Position numbers and translations under genes: made by a program. Below, piece by piece: positions 40,810 to 53,124 of a stretch of DNA of 64,000 bases. Within the stretch, counting starts at the first letter, position 1, and each line of letters opens with the position of its first letter. Below the pieces are notes generated by a model. It worked only from the letters and a program-made list of their open reading frames with translations, was not told where the DNA came from and searched no databases. This stretch comes from Thauera sp. 28. Its GTDB lineage: Bacteria; Pseudomonadota; Gammaproteobacteria; Burkholderiales; Rhodocyclaceae. Location: contig NZ_AMXA01000003.1 of NCBI RefSeq assembly GCF_000310145.2, positions 186,001 to 250,000 on the forward strand, written 5' to 3'.

Positions 40810-40827
40810 TTGACGCTTTCATGACAC
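40810..40827 (-). promoter_or_regulatory. Candidate Pho box upstream of phoB
   Basis: The minus strand reads GTGTCATGAAAGCGTCAA. Its first half matches CTGTCAT at 6 of 7, the A-rich 4-base spacer fits, and the second half (GCGTCAA against CTGTCAY) matches 4 of 7 with exact 11-base periodicity. It is 45 bases before phoB. Confidence 0.4.
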
Positions 40828-40942
40828 GTCATCGCAATGCAATACCCGCACCCACGATCCCGCGCCCCTCACGCAAGCCAACCCCGGAACGAGCAGCCTC
40901 CGATTCGGGTATGATTGTGACCCCATAATCGGGATTCAAGCC

Positions 40943-41368
40943 ATGGCCGGACTCGACCAGAACACGCCGACTCCCACCGACATCACGGTACACCGCAAGT
41001 CCAGGACGCTCGAGATCGCCTTCGACGACGGCAGCCGCTTCCAGCTGCCCTTCGAGTTCCTGCGCGTCTATTCCCCTTCTGCCGAGGTCCGCGGCCACGG
41101 ACCGGGCCAGGAGACGCTGCAGCAGGGCAAGCGCGACATCGATATCGTCGACATCTCGCCGGTCGGAAACTACGCGATCAAGCCGGTATTTTCGGACGGC
41201 CACGACAGCGGCCTGTACTCCTGGGACTACCTCTACGGCCTCGGACGCGAGCAGGAGGCCCTGTGGGCGGCCTACCTCGAGCGCCTCGAGCAACAAGGCG
41301 GCACGCGCGACCCCGCCCTGGTACCGGCAGCTGCTCCCAAGGCGGGCGGCTGCGGCCATCACCACTGA
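40943..41368 (+). CDS. DUF971 protein with C-terminal Cys/His tail
   Basis: A 141-residue protein of the DUF971/gamma-butyrobetaine hydroxylase N-terminal-like family. The core [19 protein letters not shown] and [19 protein letters not shown] is typical, and the family is linked to Fe-S or metal handling (ApbC/Mrp-associated relatives). The tail GGCGHHH could bind a metal ion. It precedes ubiE by 7 bases, an arrangement common in betaproteobacteria, so the two are likely co-transcribed. Confidence 0.85.
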   Translation: MAGLDQNTPTPTDITVHRKSRTLEIAFDDGSRFQLPFEFLRVYSPSAEVRGHGPGQETLQQGKRDIDIVDISPVGNYAIKPVFSDGHDSGLYSWDYLYGLGREQEALWAAYLERLEQQGGTRDPALVPAAAPKAGGCGHHH

Positions 41369-41375
41369 GAACGGC

Positions 41376-42113
41376 ATGAGCGACAAGACCACGCACTTCG
41401 GCTTCGAAACCGTCGCCGAGGAACAGAAGGAAAAGAAGGTCGCCGAGGTATTCTCCTCGGTTGCCCAGAAGTACGACATCATGAACGACCTGATGTCGCT
41501 CGGACTGCACCGCGTCTGGAAGCACTTCGCCATTCAGGTGTCGGGCGTGCGCGAAGGCGACCGCGTACTCGACGTTGCCGGCGGCACCGCAGACCTCTCG
41601 CTGGCGTTTTCGCGCAAGGTCGGCCGCAAGGGCCAGGTCTGGCTCACGGACATCAATCACGCGATGCTCTCGCGTGGCCGCGACCGTCTCGTCGACCACG
41701 GATTCGCAATGCCCGTGGCGCAGTGCAACGCCGAAAAGCTTCCCTTCCCCGACGACTGGTTCGACTGCGTCACCGTCGCCTTCGGCCTGCGCAACATGAC
41801 GCACAAGGACGTCGCGCTCGCCGAGATGCGCCGCGTGCTGCGTCCGGGCGGCCGCCTGCTGGTACTCGAGTTCTCGCGGGTGTGGAAGCCGCTGTCACCG
41901 TTCTATGACCTGTACTCCTTCAAGCTGCTGCCCTGGATGGGGCAAAAGGTGGCGAACGACGCCGACAGCTACCGCTACCTGGCCGAATCGATCCGCATGC
42001 ATCCTGGCCAGGAAGAATTGAAGTCGATGATGGAACAAGCCGGGCTCTCCCGAGTCGACTACTTCAACCTCAGTGCAGGCGTCGTTGCGCTGCACCGCGG
42101 ATACAAGCTTTGA
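41376..42113 (+). CDS. ubiE: Ubiquinone/menaquinone C-methyltransferase UbiE
   Basis: A 245-residue SAM-dependent methyltransferase. It shows [21 protein letters not shown], the SAM motif [13 protein letters not shown] and the family signature [20 protein letters not shown]. It methylates the benzoquinone ring in ubiquinone (and demethylmenaquinone) synthesis at the membrane. UbiJ, an accessory factor of the same pathway, lies two genes downstream. Confidence 0.97.
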   Translation: MSDKTTHFGFETVAEEQKEKKVAEVFSSVAQKYDIMNDLMSLGLHRVWKHFAIQVSGVREGDRVLDVAGGTADLSLAFSRKVGRKGQVWLTDINHAMLSRGRDRLVDHGFAMPVAQCNAEKLPFPDDWFDCVTVAFGLRNMTHKDVALAEMRRVLRPGGRLLVLEFSRVWKPLSPFYDLYSFKLLPWMGQKVANDADSYRYLAESIRMHPGQEELKSMMEQAGLSRVDYFNLSAGVVALHRGYKL

Positions 42114-42132
42114 AACCGGAGACCACGTACCA

Positions 42133-43020
42133 ATGAAATCCTTCTTCATGACCCTCGTCCTCGCGATCGCCTCGTTTGCCTTCGTGATCCCTGAGGCCGA
42201 AGCCAAGCGCCTCGGCGGCGGCAGCAGCTTCGGCATGCAGCGCCAGGCCACGCCGCCGGCCCAGCCGCGCCAACCCGCTGCCACGCAACAGGCACCGCGC
42301 CAGGGGGCCGCTGCACCGGCCGCGCAGAGCCGCTCTTGGATGGGCCCGATCGCCGGCCTCGCCGCCGGTCTCGGCCTGGCCGCCCTGTTCTCGCACCTGG
42401 GCCTGGGCGAAGGCTTTGCCAACTTCTTCATGATCCTGCTGCTGGCTGCTGCCGCCTTCTTCATCTTCCGCATGATCTTCCGCCGTGGTGCGGCTGCCGG
42501 TACGCAGCCCAACCGCATGCAGTACGCAGGCGCCTCCGCCGGCGCTGCGGCGAGCCCGGCCGGCACCACCGCCTTCCAGGCCCAGCAGCCGTTCGGCGGC
42601 AGCGGTGAAGCTGGAGCAGTCGCAGCCAGCGGCCTCGAAAAGGCCGTCGCCTCCGGCTTCGACGCCGACGGCTTCGCCCGTCAGGCCAAGCTGAACTTCA
42701 TCCGCCTGCAGGCAGCGAACGACGCCGGCAACCTGGACGACCTGCGCGAATTCACCACGCCCGAGGTGTTCGCCGAGTTGTGCATGCAACTCAACGAGCG
42801 CCGCGGCGCCGAACAGCGCACCGACGTCGTCGAGCTCAACGCCGAGGTCATCGATGTGGAGGAGGCCGACAACCGCTACATCGTGAGCGTGCGCTTCACC
42901 GGCTTGCTGCGCGAAGAGGCTGACGCCGCACCTGTGGCGTTCGACGAGATCTGGCACCTCACCAAGCCGATCAGCGGCGAAGGTGGCTGGCTGATTGCTG
43001 GCGTCCAGCAGACGCAGTGA
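42133..43020 (+). CDS. Tim44-like domain membrane protein
   Basis: A 295-residue protein with a cleavable signal-like segment (ending near EAEA, residue 24), then a Gln/Pro/Ala-rich linker. Two hydrophobic stretches (about 70-90 and 95-117) follow, and the C-terminal Tim44-like domain (about 180-293) includes AKLNFIRLQAANDAGNLDDL and FDEIWHLTKP. Bacterial Tim44-like proteins are of unknown function; the domain in mitochondria recruits import motors. It lies between ubiE and ubiJ, as in related genomes, and ends 28 bases before a terminator-like hairpin. Confidence 0.85.
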   Translation: MKSFFMTLVLAIASFAFVIPEAEAKRLGGGSSFGMQRQATPPAQPRQPAATQQAPRQGAAAPAAQSRSWMGPIAGLAAGLGLAALFSHLGLGEGFANFFMILLLAAAAFFIFRMIFRRGAAAGTQPNRMQYAGASAGAAASPAGTTAFQAQQPFGGSGEAGAVAASGLEKAVASGFDADGFARQAKLNFIRLQAANDAGNLDDLREFTTPEVFAELCMQLNERRGAEQRTDVVELNAEVIDVEEADNRYIVSVRFTGLLREEADAAPVAFDEIWHLTKPISGEGGWLIAGVQQTQ

Positions 43021-43047
43021 TCGGCAACTGATCTCACACCCGTGACT

Positions 43048-43078
43048 GGAGGCACCTTGGCGTGCCTCCTTTGCTTTT
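43048..43078 (+). terminator. Terminator or attenuator between tim44-like gene and ubiJ
   Basis: Stem GGAGGCAC/GTGCCTCC (43048-43055 with 43062-43069) has a 6-base loop and is followed by TTTGCTTTT. It ends 10 bases before the ubiJ start, so it may attenuate rather than fully stop transcription. Confidence 0.65.
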
Positions 43079-43088
43079 GGGGCTTCCC

Positions 43089-43676
43089 ATGCTGTCAAGC
43101 GTCTTCCTGACCGCCACCAACCACCTTCTCTCGCAGGCAGGATGGGCGCGTGCGCGCCTGCAGGCCCACGCGGGACAGACTGCACGCCTGTCGGTGCAAC
43201 CTCTGGGCGACATCGATTTCTGTATTGCAGCGGACGGCTATCTGGCCGAATGGAGCGCCGCCCAGGCGCCGGATGTCAGCCTTCACCTGTTGGTTGGCGA
43301 GCTTCCACGCCTACTGGTAGACGGGCTGGAGACCGCCATGCGCCACGTGCGCATCGAGGGCAACGCCGAGTTTGCCGAAGCGCTCGGCTTCGTTTTCCGT
43401 CATTTACGTTGGGACGCCGAGGAAGACCTGGCACGCCTGTTCGGCGACATTGCCGCTCACCGCCTAGTCGAAGGCGGCAAGCAGCTGATGGATCAAGGCC
43501 GGCGCTCTGCACAGCGCGCGGGCGGTACGCTGGCCGAGTACCTCACCGAAGAGGCGCCACTGCTGGTATCGCGTCATGCCCTGCCAGAACATGCGCAGGC
43601 GCTCATCGCACTGCGCGACGATCTGGCCAGGCTGGACAAGCGGTTGCAGCGCCTCGAAAGCCGCCGTCGGCGTTGA
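43089..43676 (+). CDS. ubiJ: Ubiquinone biosynthesis accessory factor UbiJ
   Basis: A 195-residue SCP2-domain protein. The N-terminal lipid-binding fold (LSVQPLGDIDFCIAADGYL; DVSLHLLVGELPRLL) is followed by a helical tail with LARLFGDIAAHRLVEGG and a basic Arg-rich end. UbiJ holds the hydrophobic quinone precursor in the Ubi complex. The ATG at 43089 is used; the in-frame GTG at 43062 lies inside the hairpin above. ubiB, often next, is not present here. Confidence 0.85.
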   Translation: MLSSVFLTATNHLLSQAGWARARLQAHAGQTARLSVQPLGDIDFCIAADGYLAEWSAAQAPDVSLHLLVGELPRLLVDGLETAMRHVRIEGNAEFAEALGFVFRHLRWDAEEDLARLFGDIAAHRLVEGGKQLMDQGRRSAQRAGGTLAEYLTEEAPLLVSRHALPEHAQALIALRDDLARLDKRLQRLESRRRR

Positions 43677-43716
43677 ACAGCCTTTGCGCCTGCGCGGCGC
43701 TCATGGCGCAGAAAGC

Positions 43717-43746
43717 AAAAAAGCAGCTCCGCAGAGCTGCTTTTTT
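43717..43746. terminator. Bidirectional terminator between ubiJ and atpC
   Basis: AAAAAAGCAGCTC-CGCA-GAGCTGCTTTTTT is perfectly symmetrical, with A and T runs on both sides. It serves the convergent ubiJ and atp operons. Confidence 0.92.
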
Positions 43747-43785
43747 GTTGTCCGGCGCCTTGTACCTTGGTACAGGGCAGCCCGC

Positions 43786-44211
43786 TCAGTGCCCGCGCTT
43801 GCGCAGACGCTGGATGGCGGCAAGTTGCGCCACCGCTTCCATCAGCTCGGCCTGGGCCTTGGCATAGTCCAGACGCGCGGTCTGGTTGGCCATGGCTTCC
43901 TCGGCCTTGCGCTTGGCTTCGAGCGCCTTCGCTTCGTCGAGATCCTTGCCGCGGATCGCGGTGTCGGCAAGCACCGTCACCAGACCCGGTTGAACTTCCA
44001 GCAGGCCACCCGCAACGAAAACCAGTTCGTCTTCGGTTGCGTTCTGGGCACGCACACGCACGGCGCCCGGCTTGATCCGGGTCATGAGCGGCATGTGACC
44101 AGGCAGGATGCCGAGTTCACCCGTCTCGCCAGGCAGCGCGACGAATTCCGCCAGCCCGGAGAAGATCTGCTCTTCCGCGCTGACGATGTCGACGTGAACC
44201 GTCATAGCCAT
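43786..44211 (-). CDS. atpC: F-type ATP synthase epsilon subunit
   Basis: A 141-residue epsilon subunit. It has an N-terminal beta-sandwich ([33 protein letters not shown]) and a C-terminal helical hairpin that can inhibit ATP hydrolysis. The ATG at 44211 is supported by GGGGAA at good spacing. Last gene of the atp operon. Confidence 0.95.
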   Translation of the reverse strand: MAMTVHVDIVSAEEQIFSGLAEFVALPGETGELGILPGHMPLMTRIKPGAVRVRAQNATEDELVFVAGGLLEVQPGLVTVLADTAIRGKDLDEAKALEAKRKAEEAMANQTARLDYAKAQAELMEAVAQLAAIQRLRKRGH

Positions 44212-44265
44212 AGTGTTTCCCCTTGATGTCCCGCGCACCACACACGTGGCGCGCGGGCAGCCTCG

Positions 44266-45681
<1,416 letters not shown>

Positions 45682-45692
45682 TCAATAATCCG

Positions 45693-46562
45693 TTACACCG
45701 CGGCGGCGCCGCCGACGATTTCCGACAGCTCCTTGGTGATCGCAGCCTGGCGGGTCTTGTTGTAGACCAGCTGAAGCTCGCCAATCACGTTCTTGGCATT
45801 GTCGGAAGCGGCCTTCATTGCCACCATGCGCGCGCTCTGTTCGGATGCCATGTTCTCGGCCACGGCCTGATAGACCAGCGCCTCGACGTAACGCACCAGC
45901 AGCTCGTCGATGACGACCTGCGGATCCGGCTCGTAGAGGTAGTCCCAGGAGCTCTCGGGCGTGCCCAGCTTCTCGCCGGTGAGCGGCAGAACCTGCTCGA
46001 GTACCGGCTCCTGCTTCATGGTGTTCACGAAGCGGGTGTAAGCGATGTAGACCGCGTCGAGCTCGTCGTTCTGGAACGCGTCGAGCATGACCTTGACCGG
46101 ACCGATCAGCTTTTCCAGGTGCGGCGTGTCACCCAACTGGGTGACGTTCGACACCACCTTGGCGCCCATGCGCTGCATGAAGCCCAGACCCTTGTTGCCG
46201 ATGCAGCAGGCACGGATCTCGGTCACGCCGGCGGACTCCCAGTCCTTCATCGCGTTGAGCGCGATACGCTGGACGTTGGTGTTGAGACCACCGCACAAAC
46301 CCTTGTCGGTGGTCACCAGGATCAGCCCCACCCGCCTCACCTGGTCCTTGCGGACCAGGAACGGGTGCTTGTAGTCGGTCACATTGGCCTGGGACAGGTT
46401 CGCGGCGAGTCGGCGGATCTTCTCGGCAAAGGGGCGGGCAGCGCGCATCCGGTCCTGCGCCTTGCGCATCTTGGACGCGGCCACCATCTCCATGGCCTTG
46501 GTGATCTTGCGCGTGTTTTGCACGCTCTTGATCTTGGTACGGATTTCCTTACCGCTAGCCAT
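45693..46562 (-). CDS. atpG: F-type ATP synthase gamma subunit
   Basis: A 289-residue rotor shaft subunit. It shows the N-terminal coiled-coil start [21 protein letters not shown] and a matching C-terminal helix with [12 protein letters not shown]. The [11 protein letters not shown] segment is typical. It sits in order between atpA and atpD. Confidence 0.97.
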   Translation of the reverse strand: MASGKEIRTKIKSVQNTRKITKAMEMVAASKMRKAQDRMRAARPFAEKIRRLAANLSQANVTDYKHPFLVRKDQVRRVGLILVTTDKGLCGGLNTNVQRIALNAMKDWESAGVTEIRACCIGNKGLGFMQRMGAKVVSNVTQLGDTPHLEKLIGPVKVMLDAFQNDELDAVYIAYTRFVNTMKQEPVLEQVLPLTGEKLGTPESSWDYLYEPDPQVVIDELLVRYVEALVYQAVAENMASEQSARMVAMKAASDNAKNVIGELQLVYNKTRQAAITKELSEIVGGAAAV

Positions 46563-46583
46563 ATTCCGTCTCCCTCGCCAGTC

Positions 46584-48122
<1,539 letters not shown>

Positions 48123-48134
48123 ATATGTATGCTC

Positions 48135-48668
48135 CTAGTTCTTAAGCGCAGCGGCCATGTTCGCGAGCTTGCCGCGGACCGAGGCGTCGATGACTTCGTC
48201 GCCGACGGCAATGCGGACCCCACCGATGAGTTCGGGGTCCAGGCTGACAGTTACGTTGATCGCGGCCTTGAAGCGAGCTTCGAGGTCCGCCTTCAACGCA
48301 GCCAGCGCTGCATCGTCGAGCGGGAAGGCAGAGGCGATCTCCGCCTCCAGGACGCCTTCGTGTTCGTTCTTGAGTGCAACGAACAGGTCACGGATCTCCG
48401 GAAGCACCAGCAGGCGTTCGTTGTCGATGAGGACACGAACGAAGTTCTGCTGTTCGGCGGTCAGTTCACCCGTGACTTCCTGCATCAGCTTGTCGAGCTG
48501 TGCGGCAGAAAGGTTGGGGTTCTTGATGCACGCCTGCATGTCGGGATCGGCCGCCACGGAGGCGAGCCGATCCAGCGCTTCCGACCAAGGCCCCAGCGCA
48601 CCTGCCCCGCGAGCCAGCTCGAAGGCGGCATCGGCATAGGGGCGCGCGATGGTGACGTTCTCGGCCAT
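48135..48668 (-). CDS. atpH: F-type ATP synthase delta subunit
   Basis: A 177-residue stator subunit. An N-terminal helical bundle ([16 protein letters not shown]) binds alpha, and the C-terminal part contains the conserved [20 protein letters not shown] signature. It lies 3 bases after atpF. Confidence 0.95.
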   Translation of the reverse strand: MAENVTIARPYADAAFELARGAGALGPWSEALDRLASVAADPDMQACIKNPNLSAAQLDKLMQEVTGELTAEQQNFVRVLIDNERLLVLPEIRDLFVALKNEHEGVLEAEIASAFPLDDAALAALKADLEARFKAAINVTVSLDPELIGGVRIAVGDEVIDASVRGKLANMAAALKN

Positions 48669-48671
48669 GAC

Positions 48672-49145
48672 TTATTGCAGTTCCTGTTTCAGGTTGGCAA
48701 GCAGTTCGGCGTGCACCTGGACATTGATCTCGCGGCGCAGGATCCTCTCGGCACCGGCAACCGCCAGATGGGCGACCTGGTCGCGGAGAGCTTCCTTGGC
48801 ACGTTGCGCTGCGACGCCGGCTTCGGCTTCGGCAGCTTCACGCGCTGCGGCAATGATGCGACCGGCTTCGGCGCGGGCTTCGTCGATCAGCTGGCTCGCC
48901 TGCTTTTCAGCAGAGGTACGCACGTCACCCGCGGATTCGCGGGCCTTGCGCAGTTCCTCGACGACCTTCTTCTCGGCGAGTGCCAGATCGGCCTTGGCCT
49001 TGTCCGCAGCTGCCAGCCCGTCTGCGATCTTCTTCGCACGCTCGTCCAGTGCCTTCACGATGGGCGGCCACACGAATTTCATCGTGAACCACGCCAGAAT
49101 GAAGAACACAACGAGCTGGGCTATCAGAGTTGCGTTCAAATTCAC
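48672..49145 (-). CDS. atpF: F-type ATP synthase subunit b
   Basis: A 157-residue stator stalk protein with one N-terminal membrane helix ([20 protein letters not shown]) and a long coiled coil rich in Ala, Glu and Arg. The start is a GTG (giving MNLNATL). Length matches E. coli b. Confidence 0.95.
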   Translation of the reverse strand: MNLNATLIAQLVVFFILAWFTMKFVWPPIVKALDERAKKIADGLAAADKAKADLALAEKKVVEELRKARESAGDVRTSAEKQASQLIDEARAEAGRIIAAAREAAEAEAGVAAQRAKEALRDQVAHLAVAGAERILRREINVQVHAELLANLKQELQ

Positions 49146-49192
49146 GGTTCTTGGCCCTCAGGTTGGTTCAAAAAAGGATGAACTCGAACCGA

Positions 49193-49447
<255 letters not shown>

Positions 49448-49503
49448 TTAGTGGGGAAGGTGAGTTTAAAAACTAGGTACTGCGTTGAAGATGAAACCGA
49501 AAC

Positions 49504-50349
49504 TTAGTGGCTCTCGTGCGCCTGACCGACATACACCAGAGTCAGCATCATGAAGATGAAGGCCTGGAGCAGGATGATCAGGATGTGGAAGATCGCCCAG
49601 ATGGAACCCGCGATCACGTGACCAACGAAGCCAAACACGGTGGCGGTGCCGCCGAGCAGCGCGATCAGGATGAAGATCAACTCGCCAGCGTACAGGTTGC
49701 CGAAGAGTCGCATGCCGTGCGAGATGGTCTTGGCGAGGAACTCGATGATCTGCATCGCGAAGTTGATCGGGTAGAGCACCGGGTGGCTGCCGAAAGGCGC
49801 GGTGAAGAGCTCATGCACCCAGCCGCCAAGACCCTTGATCTTCACGTTGTAGTACAGGCAGAGCAGCAGCACGCCGCAGGACATGCCCAGAGTGGCGGAC
49901 AGGTCGGCGGTGGCCACGACGCGCATGTAAGCGTGGGCAGGATCACCGCCTGCGGCGGAATAGATGCCGGTCCAGAGCATGGGGATGAGATCGACCGGCA
50001 CGAGGTCCATCGCGTTCATCAGGAAGATCCACACGAACACGGTGAGCGCGAGCGGGGCAACGAACTTGCGCGACTCCGGGCTGTGGATGATGCCCTTGGC
50101 CTGGTCTGCGACCATCTCGACCAGGAGCTCGATGAAACCCTGGAAGCGCCCGGGGACGCCGGAGGTCGCCTTGCGAGCGGCCAGCCACAGGATGAAGATG
50201 GTCAGCAAACCGAGTCCGATCGAAAACACCATCGAGTCGATATTGATGATGCTGAAATCGACGATGTTTTCCTGGGGGTGCCCGGAATTGTTGAAGTGTC
50301 CGAGGTGGTGGGTCACATACTCGGATGCGGTGGGAGCGTTTCCAGCCAT
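49504..50349 (-). CDS. atpB: F-type ATP synthase subunit a
   Basis: A 281-residue membrane protein with five to six helices. It has the essential arginine in [16 protein letters not shown] and the conserved [14 protein letters not shown] segment. It forms the proton half-channels beside the c-ring. Confidence 0.96.
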   Translation of the reverse strand: MAGNAPTASEYVTHHLGHFNNSGHPQENIVDFSIINIDSMVFSIGLGLLTIFILWLAARKATSGVPGRFQGFIELLVEMVADQAKGIIHSPESRKFVAPLALTVFVWIFLMNAMDLVPVDLIPMLWTGIYSAAGGDPAHAYMRVVATADLSATLGMSCGVLLLCLYYNVKIKGLGGWVHELFTAPFGSHPVLYPINFAMQIIEFLAKTISHGMRLFGNLYAGELIFILIALLGGTATVFGFVGHVIAGSIWAIFHILIILLQAFIFMMLTLVYVGQAHESH

Positions 50350-50351
50350 GG

Positions 50352-50693
50352 TCAGGTCTTCACCAAAAATGCAAATAAATTCGCTTTCAGCGCCAGAACG
50401 AGCCCGATCAGCATGCCCCCCCAGTGGAGGTCAGGATAAACGGCCCACACCAGCACCAACAATCCCACTATCGAGGCGACCTTGATGAATTCGCCTGCGA
50501 CGAAGGCAGCCACCGTCGCCGACCCGGTCTTGCGCGTCATGGCCGTAAGGCGCATGGCGAAGATCCAGCTCGGCAATACACACGCCAGACCCGCTGCTGC
50601 TGCCGAGATCGCCCCGGCAACTCCGAACAGCGCGGCAGAAATCAGCGCGGCGAGGAGTGTAGCTAGCAACTGCAGTATGACGGCTTTAAGCAT
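50352..50693 (-). CDS. atpI: ATP synthase accessory protein AtpI
   Basis: A 113-residue membrane protein with four hydrophobic segments, including the [15 protein letters not shown] stretch seen in AtpI, which assists c-ring assembly. The ATG at 50693 follows GGAGCT. It lies 2 bases before atpB at the head of the operon. Confidence 0.82.
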   Translation of the reverse strand: MLKAVILQLLATLLAALISAALFGVAGAISAAAAGLACVLPSWIFAMRLTAMTRKTGSATVAAFVAGEFIKVASIVGLLVLVWAVYPDLHWGGMLIGLVLALKANLFAFLVKT

Positions 50694-50748
50694 CGGTGTA
50701 ACAGCTCCTGCGTCAAACGCGCGCAGGCGACCGCCCAAAATCCCGCGG

Positions 50749-50777
50749 ATGGTAGGGGTTAACCGCAGTAAAGTCAA
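50749..50777 (-). promoter_or_regulatory. Candidate promoter of the atp operon
   Basis: The minus strand has -35 TTGACT (50772-50777), a spacer of exactly 17 bases and -10 TACCAT (50749-50754), 55 bases before the atpI start. The longer alternative atpI reading would overlap it. Confidence 0.55.
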
Positions 50778-50927
50778 ACCTCGGTTGCATTGCAGCAAGC
50801 ACTTCCCGAGGCGTCGTGTATCTTATAGAAGTTGTATCACCAGCGGGGGCCGCAATGAACCGATCTGCGACAGTTCGCGCCGCCCGCCCCCCGTCACCTG
50901 CACTGCAGCCACAGCCCCCGCACAATC

Positions 50928-52262
50928 ATGATCCGTACCCGCAAGGCCAGTCGCAGGGAGATCTTCGGCTGGTGCATGTTCGACTTCGCAAACCAGGCCT
51001 ACACACTACTGATCATCACGGTGGTGTTCGGCGACCTGTACACCCGGGTGATCGTTGGCGACGCCCCCGATTACAGGCTCGGCAACCTGCTCTGGAGCCT
51101 TGCACTGTGCATCAGCTATGCCATGGTCGTGGTGAGTGCGCCGCTGCTCGGTGCGGTGATGGACCACGCGCAGGCCAAGAAGCGCATGCTGCTGGCGAGC
51201 TACCTCGTCACCGTGGCGAGCACCGCCATGCTCTACCTGGTCAGCCCGGGATACGTGTGGCTGGGGTTCGCGCTCATCGTGATCTCGAACACGACCTACT
51301 CCGCAGGAGAGTCCTTCATCGCCAGCTTCCTGCCTTTCCTCGGCGACAGCCACGAGATGGGGAAGATCTCCGGCCTGGGCTGGGCGCTCGGCTATGCGGG
51401 CGGGCTGGTGTCGGCCGGGTTCGTGCTGCTCTTCCTCGGCGAGGTGAGCGCGGAGAACTTCGAGCGCATGCGCTGGGTCGGCCCCTTCGCCGCGGCCTTC
51501 TTCCTGCTCGCCGCCATCCCGACCTTCCTGTGGGTACGCGAGCCTCGAGTGGGCCACCATCGCCGGCTCGACGCGGCGGTGCTGCGCGGCGCCTATGCGC
51601 GCCTGCTGGCGACCTTGCGCTCGGTATCGCAGTTCCCGGACCTGGGTCGGCTGTTCATGTCCATCCTGTTCGCGATGGCCGGGGTCTATGTGATCGTGGC
51701 CTTCTCCTTCATCTACGGCGCCCAGGTGATCGGATGGAGCGAGGCCACGCGCAACCTGATGTTCATCGTCGTGCAGATCACCGCCCTGCTGGGGGCGCTG
51801 CTGTTCGGCGCGCTGCAGGGGCGGCTCGGCGGACGTCTGACCTATTCGCTCACCCTCGTGCTGTGGATTGCAGCCATCCTGGCGATCTACTTCGTCGGCG
51901 AGCTGACCGCAGGCCTCAACAGGCAACTCGGTATCGAACTGAAGGTCGAGGAGGTATTCCTGTTCGCCGGGCTGCTGTCCGGCCTCAGCCTGGGTTCGAG
52001 CCAATCGGTGGGACGCGCCCTGGTAGGCATGTTCGCACCTGAGCAACGCGCGGCCGAGCTGTTCGGCTTTTGGGGCCTGTTCAGCAAGCTGGCGGCGATC
52101 TTCGGCATCTTCGGCGTCGGCCTGCTGCAGTGGCTGTTCGGCCTGCAGGGCGCAGTGCTGTTCTGCATCCTGCTGTTTGCGCTGGCCTTGCTGCCGCTCG
52201 CAGCGATCGACGAGGCGCGCGGCATCGCCGCCGCGCAGCGCGCAGACGCGCCTGCGCCCTAG
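50928..52262 (+). CDS. MFS transporter of the UMF1/Atg22-like family
   Basis: A 444-residue membrane protein with about 12 hydrophobic segments. The N-terminal REIFGWCMFDFANQAYTLLI and the YTRVIVGDAP loop are typical of UMF1-type MFS proteins. These are distantly related to yeast Atg22 amino-acid effluxers; the bacterial substrate is unknown. It is divergent from the atp operon and its stop codon overlaps the parB stop by 4 bases on the opposite strand. Confidence 0.85.
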   Translation: MIRTRKASRREIFGWCMFDFANQAYTLLIITVVFGDLYTRVIVGDAPDYRLGNLLWSLALCISYAMVVVSAPLLGAVMDHAQAKKRMLLASYLVTVASTAMLYLVSPGYVWLGFALIVISNTTYSAGESFIASFLPFLGDSHEMGKISGLGWALGYAGGLVSAGFVLLFLGEVSAENFERMRWVGPFAAAFFLLAAIPTFLWVREPRVGHHRRLDAAVLRGAYARLLATLRSVSQFPDLGRLFMSILFAMAGVYVIVAFSFIYGAQVIGWSEATRNLMFIVVQITALLGALLFGALQGRLGGRLTYSLTLVLWIAAILAIYFVGELTAGLNRQLGIELKVEEVFLFAGLLSGLSLGSSQSVGRALVGMFAPEQRAAELFGFWGLFSKLAAIFGIFGVGLLQWLFGLQGAVLFCILLFALALLPLAAIDEARGIAAAQRADAPAP

Positions 52263-53110
52263 CGCAGGCGGCCGAGCAGGCCGTCGAGCTGGTCGAGGCT
52301 GCCGAAGCGGATCGTGACCTCGCCGGCACCCTTCTTGTTGGCCTTGATCTTCACCGTCGCGCCAATCGCGTCCGACACCTCTTCCTCGAGCCGCAGCAGA
52401 TCGCGGTCGGGCTGGGGCGCAGGCTTCTTCTGGCGCGGGTTGAGGATCTGCTGCACCAGGCGCTCGGTGTCGCGCACCGACAGCTGACGGGCGGCGACCT
52501 GGTTGCCGAGCTGGATCTGGCTGGCGCCGTCGAGCGGCAGCAATGCGCGCGCATGACCCATGTCGATGTCGCCCGCCATCAGCAGTTCCTGCACCGGCTT
52601 GGCAAGGTTGAGCAGGCGCAACAGGTTCGACGCCGCCGGACGCGAGCGGCCGACCGCATCCGCGGCCTGCTGGTGGGTCATGGCGAACTCGTCGATCAGG
52701 CGCTGGATGCCGCCGGCCTCTTCGAGCGGGTTGAGGTCCTCGCGCTGGATGTTCTCGATCAACGACATCGCCAGCGCGGCTTCGTCGGGGATCTCGCGCA
52801 CCAGGCAGGGCACTTCGGCGAGGCCGGCAATCTGCGAGGCCCGCCAACGGCGCTCGCCGGCGATGATCTCGTAGGCATCGTCGCCTACCGGGCGCACCAT
52901 GATCGGCTGCATGATGCCCTGCGCCTTGATCGACGCCGCGAGCTCTTCGAGCGAACCGGGGTCCATGCGCGTGCGCGGCTGGTACTTGCCCGGCTGCAGC
53001 GCGATCGTGGGCAGCGTCTGCAGCTCGCCCTTGTCGGCTTCGTCTTCCTGGTTGGCTGCGAGCAGCGCATCGAGGCCGCGGCCAAGGCCCTTGAGTCTGG
53101 GTTTGTTCAT
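52259..53110 (-). CDS. parB: Chromosome partitioning protein ParB
   Basis: A 283-residue ParB. The N-terminal CTP-binding domain has QYQPR-like GKYQPRTRMD and GERRWRASQ. The central HTH includes MTHQQAADAVGRSR, and a C-terminal dimerisation region follows (FGSLDQLDGLLGRL). It loads onto parS near the origin and slides as a clamp. It lies 14 bases after parA. A canonical parS was not found in the window. Confidence 0.96.
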   Translation of the reverse strand: MNKPRLKGLGRGLDALLAANQEDEADKGELQTLPTIALQPGKYQPRTRMDPGSLEELAASIKAQGIMQPIMVRPVGDDAYEIIAGERRWRASQIAGLAEVPCLVREIPDEAALAMSLIENIQREDLNPLEEAGGIQRLIDEFAMTHQQAADAVGRSRPAASNLLRLLNLAKPVQELLMAGDIDMGHARALLPLDGASQIQLGNQVAARQLSVRDTERLVQQILNPRQKKPAPQPDRDLLRLEEEVSDAIGATVKIKANKKGAGEVTIRFGSLDQLDGLLGRLR

Positions 53111-53124
53111 GTCGGTTCCGGTCT

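Noticed and set aside
43062-43088. Earlier GTG start for ubiJ
   Set aside because: It lies inside the terminator-like stem, and the resulting nine extra residues are unlike the family start at MLSSVFL.
52259-52262. Overlap of the UMF1-type MFS stop and the parB stop as a regulatory feature
   Set aside because: A 4-base convergent overlap of stop codons is common in compact genomes and carries no further signal here.
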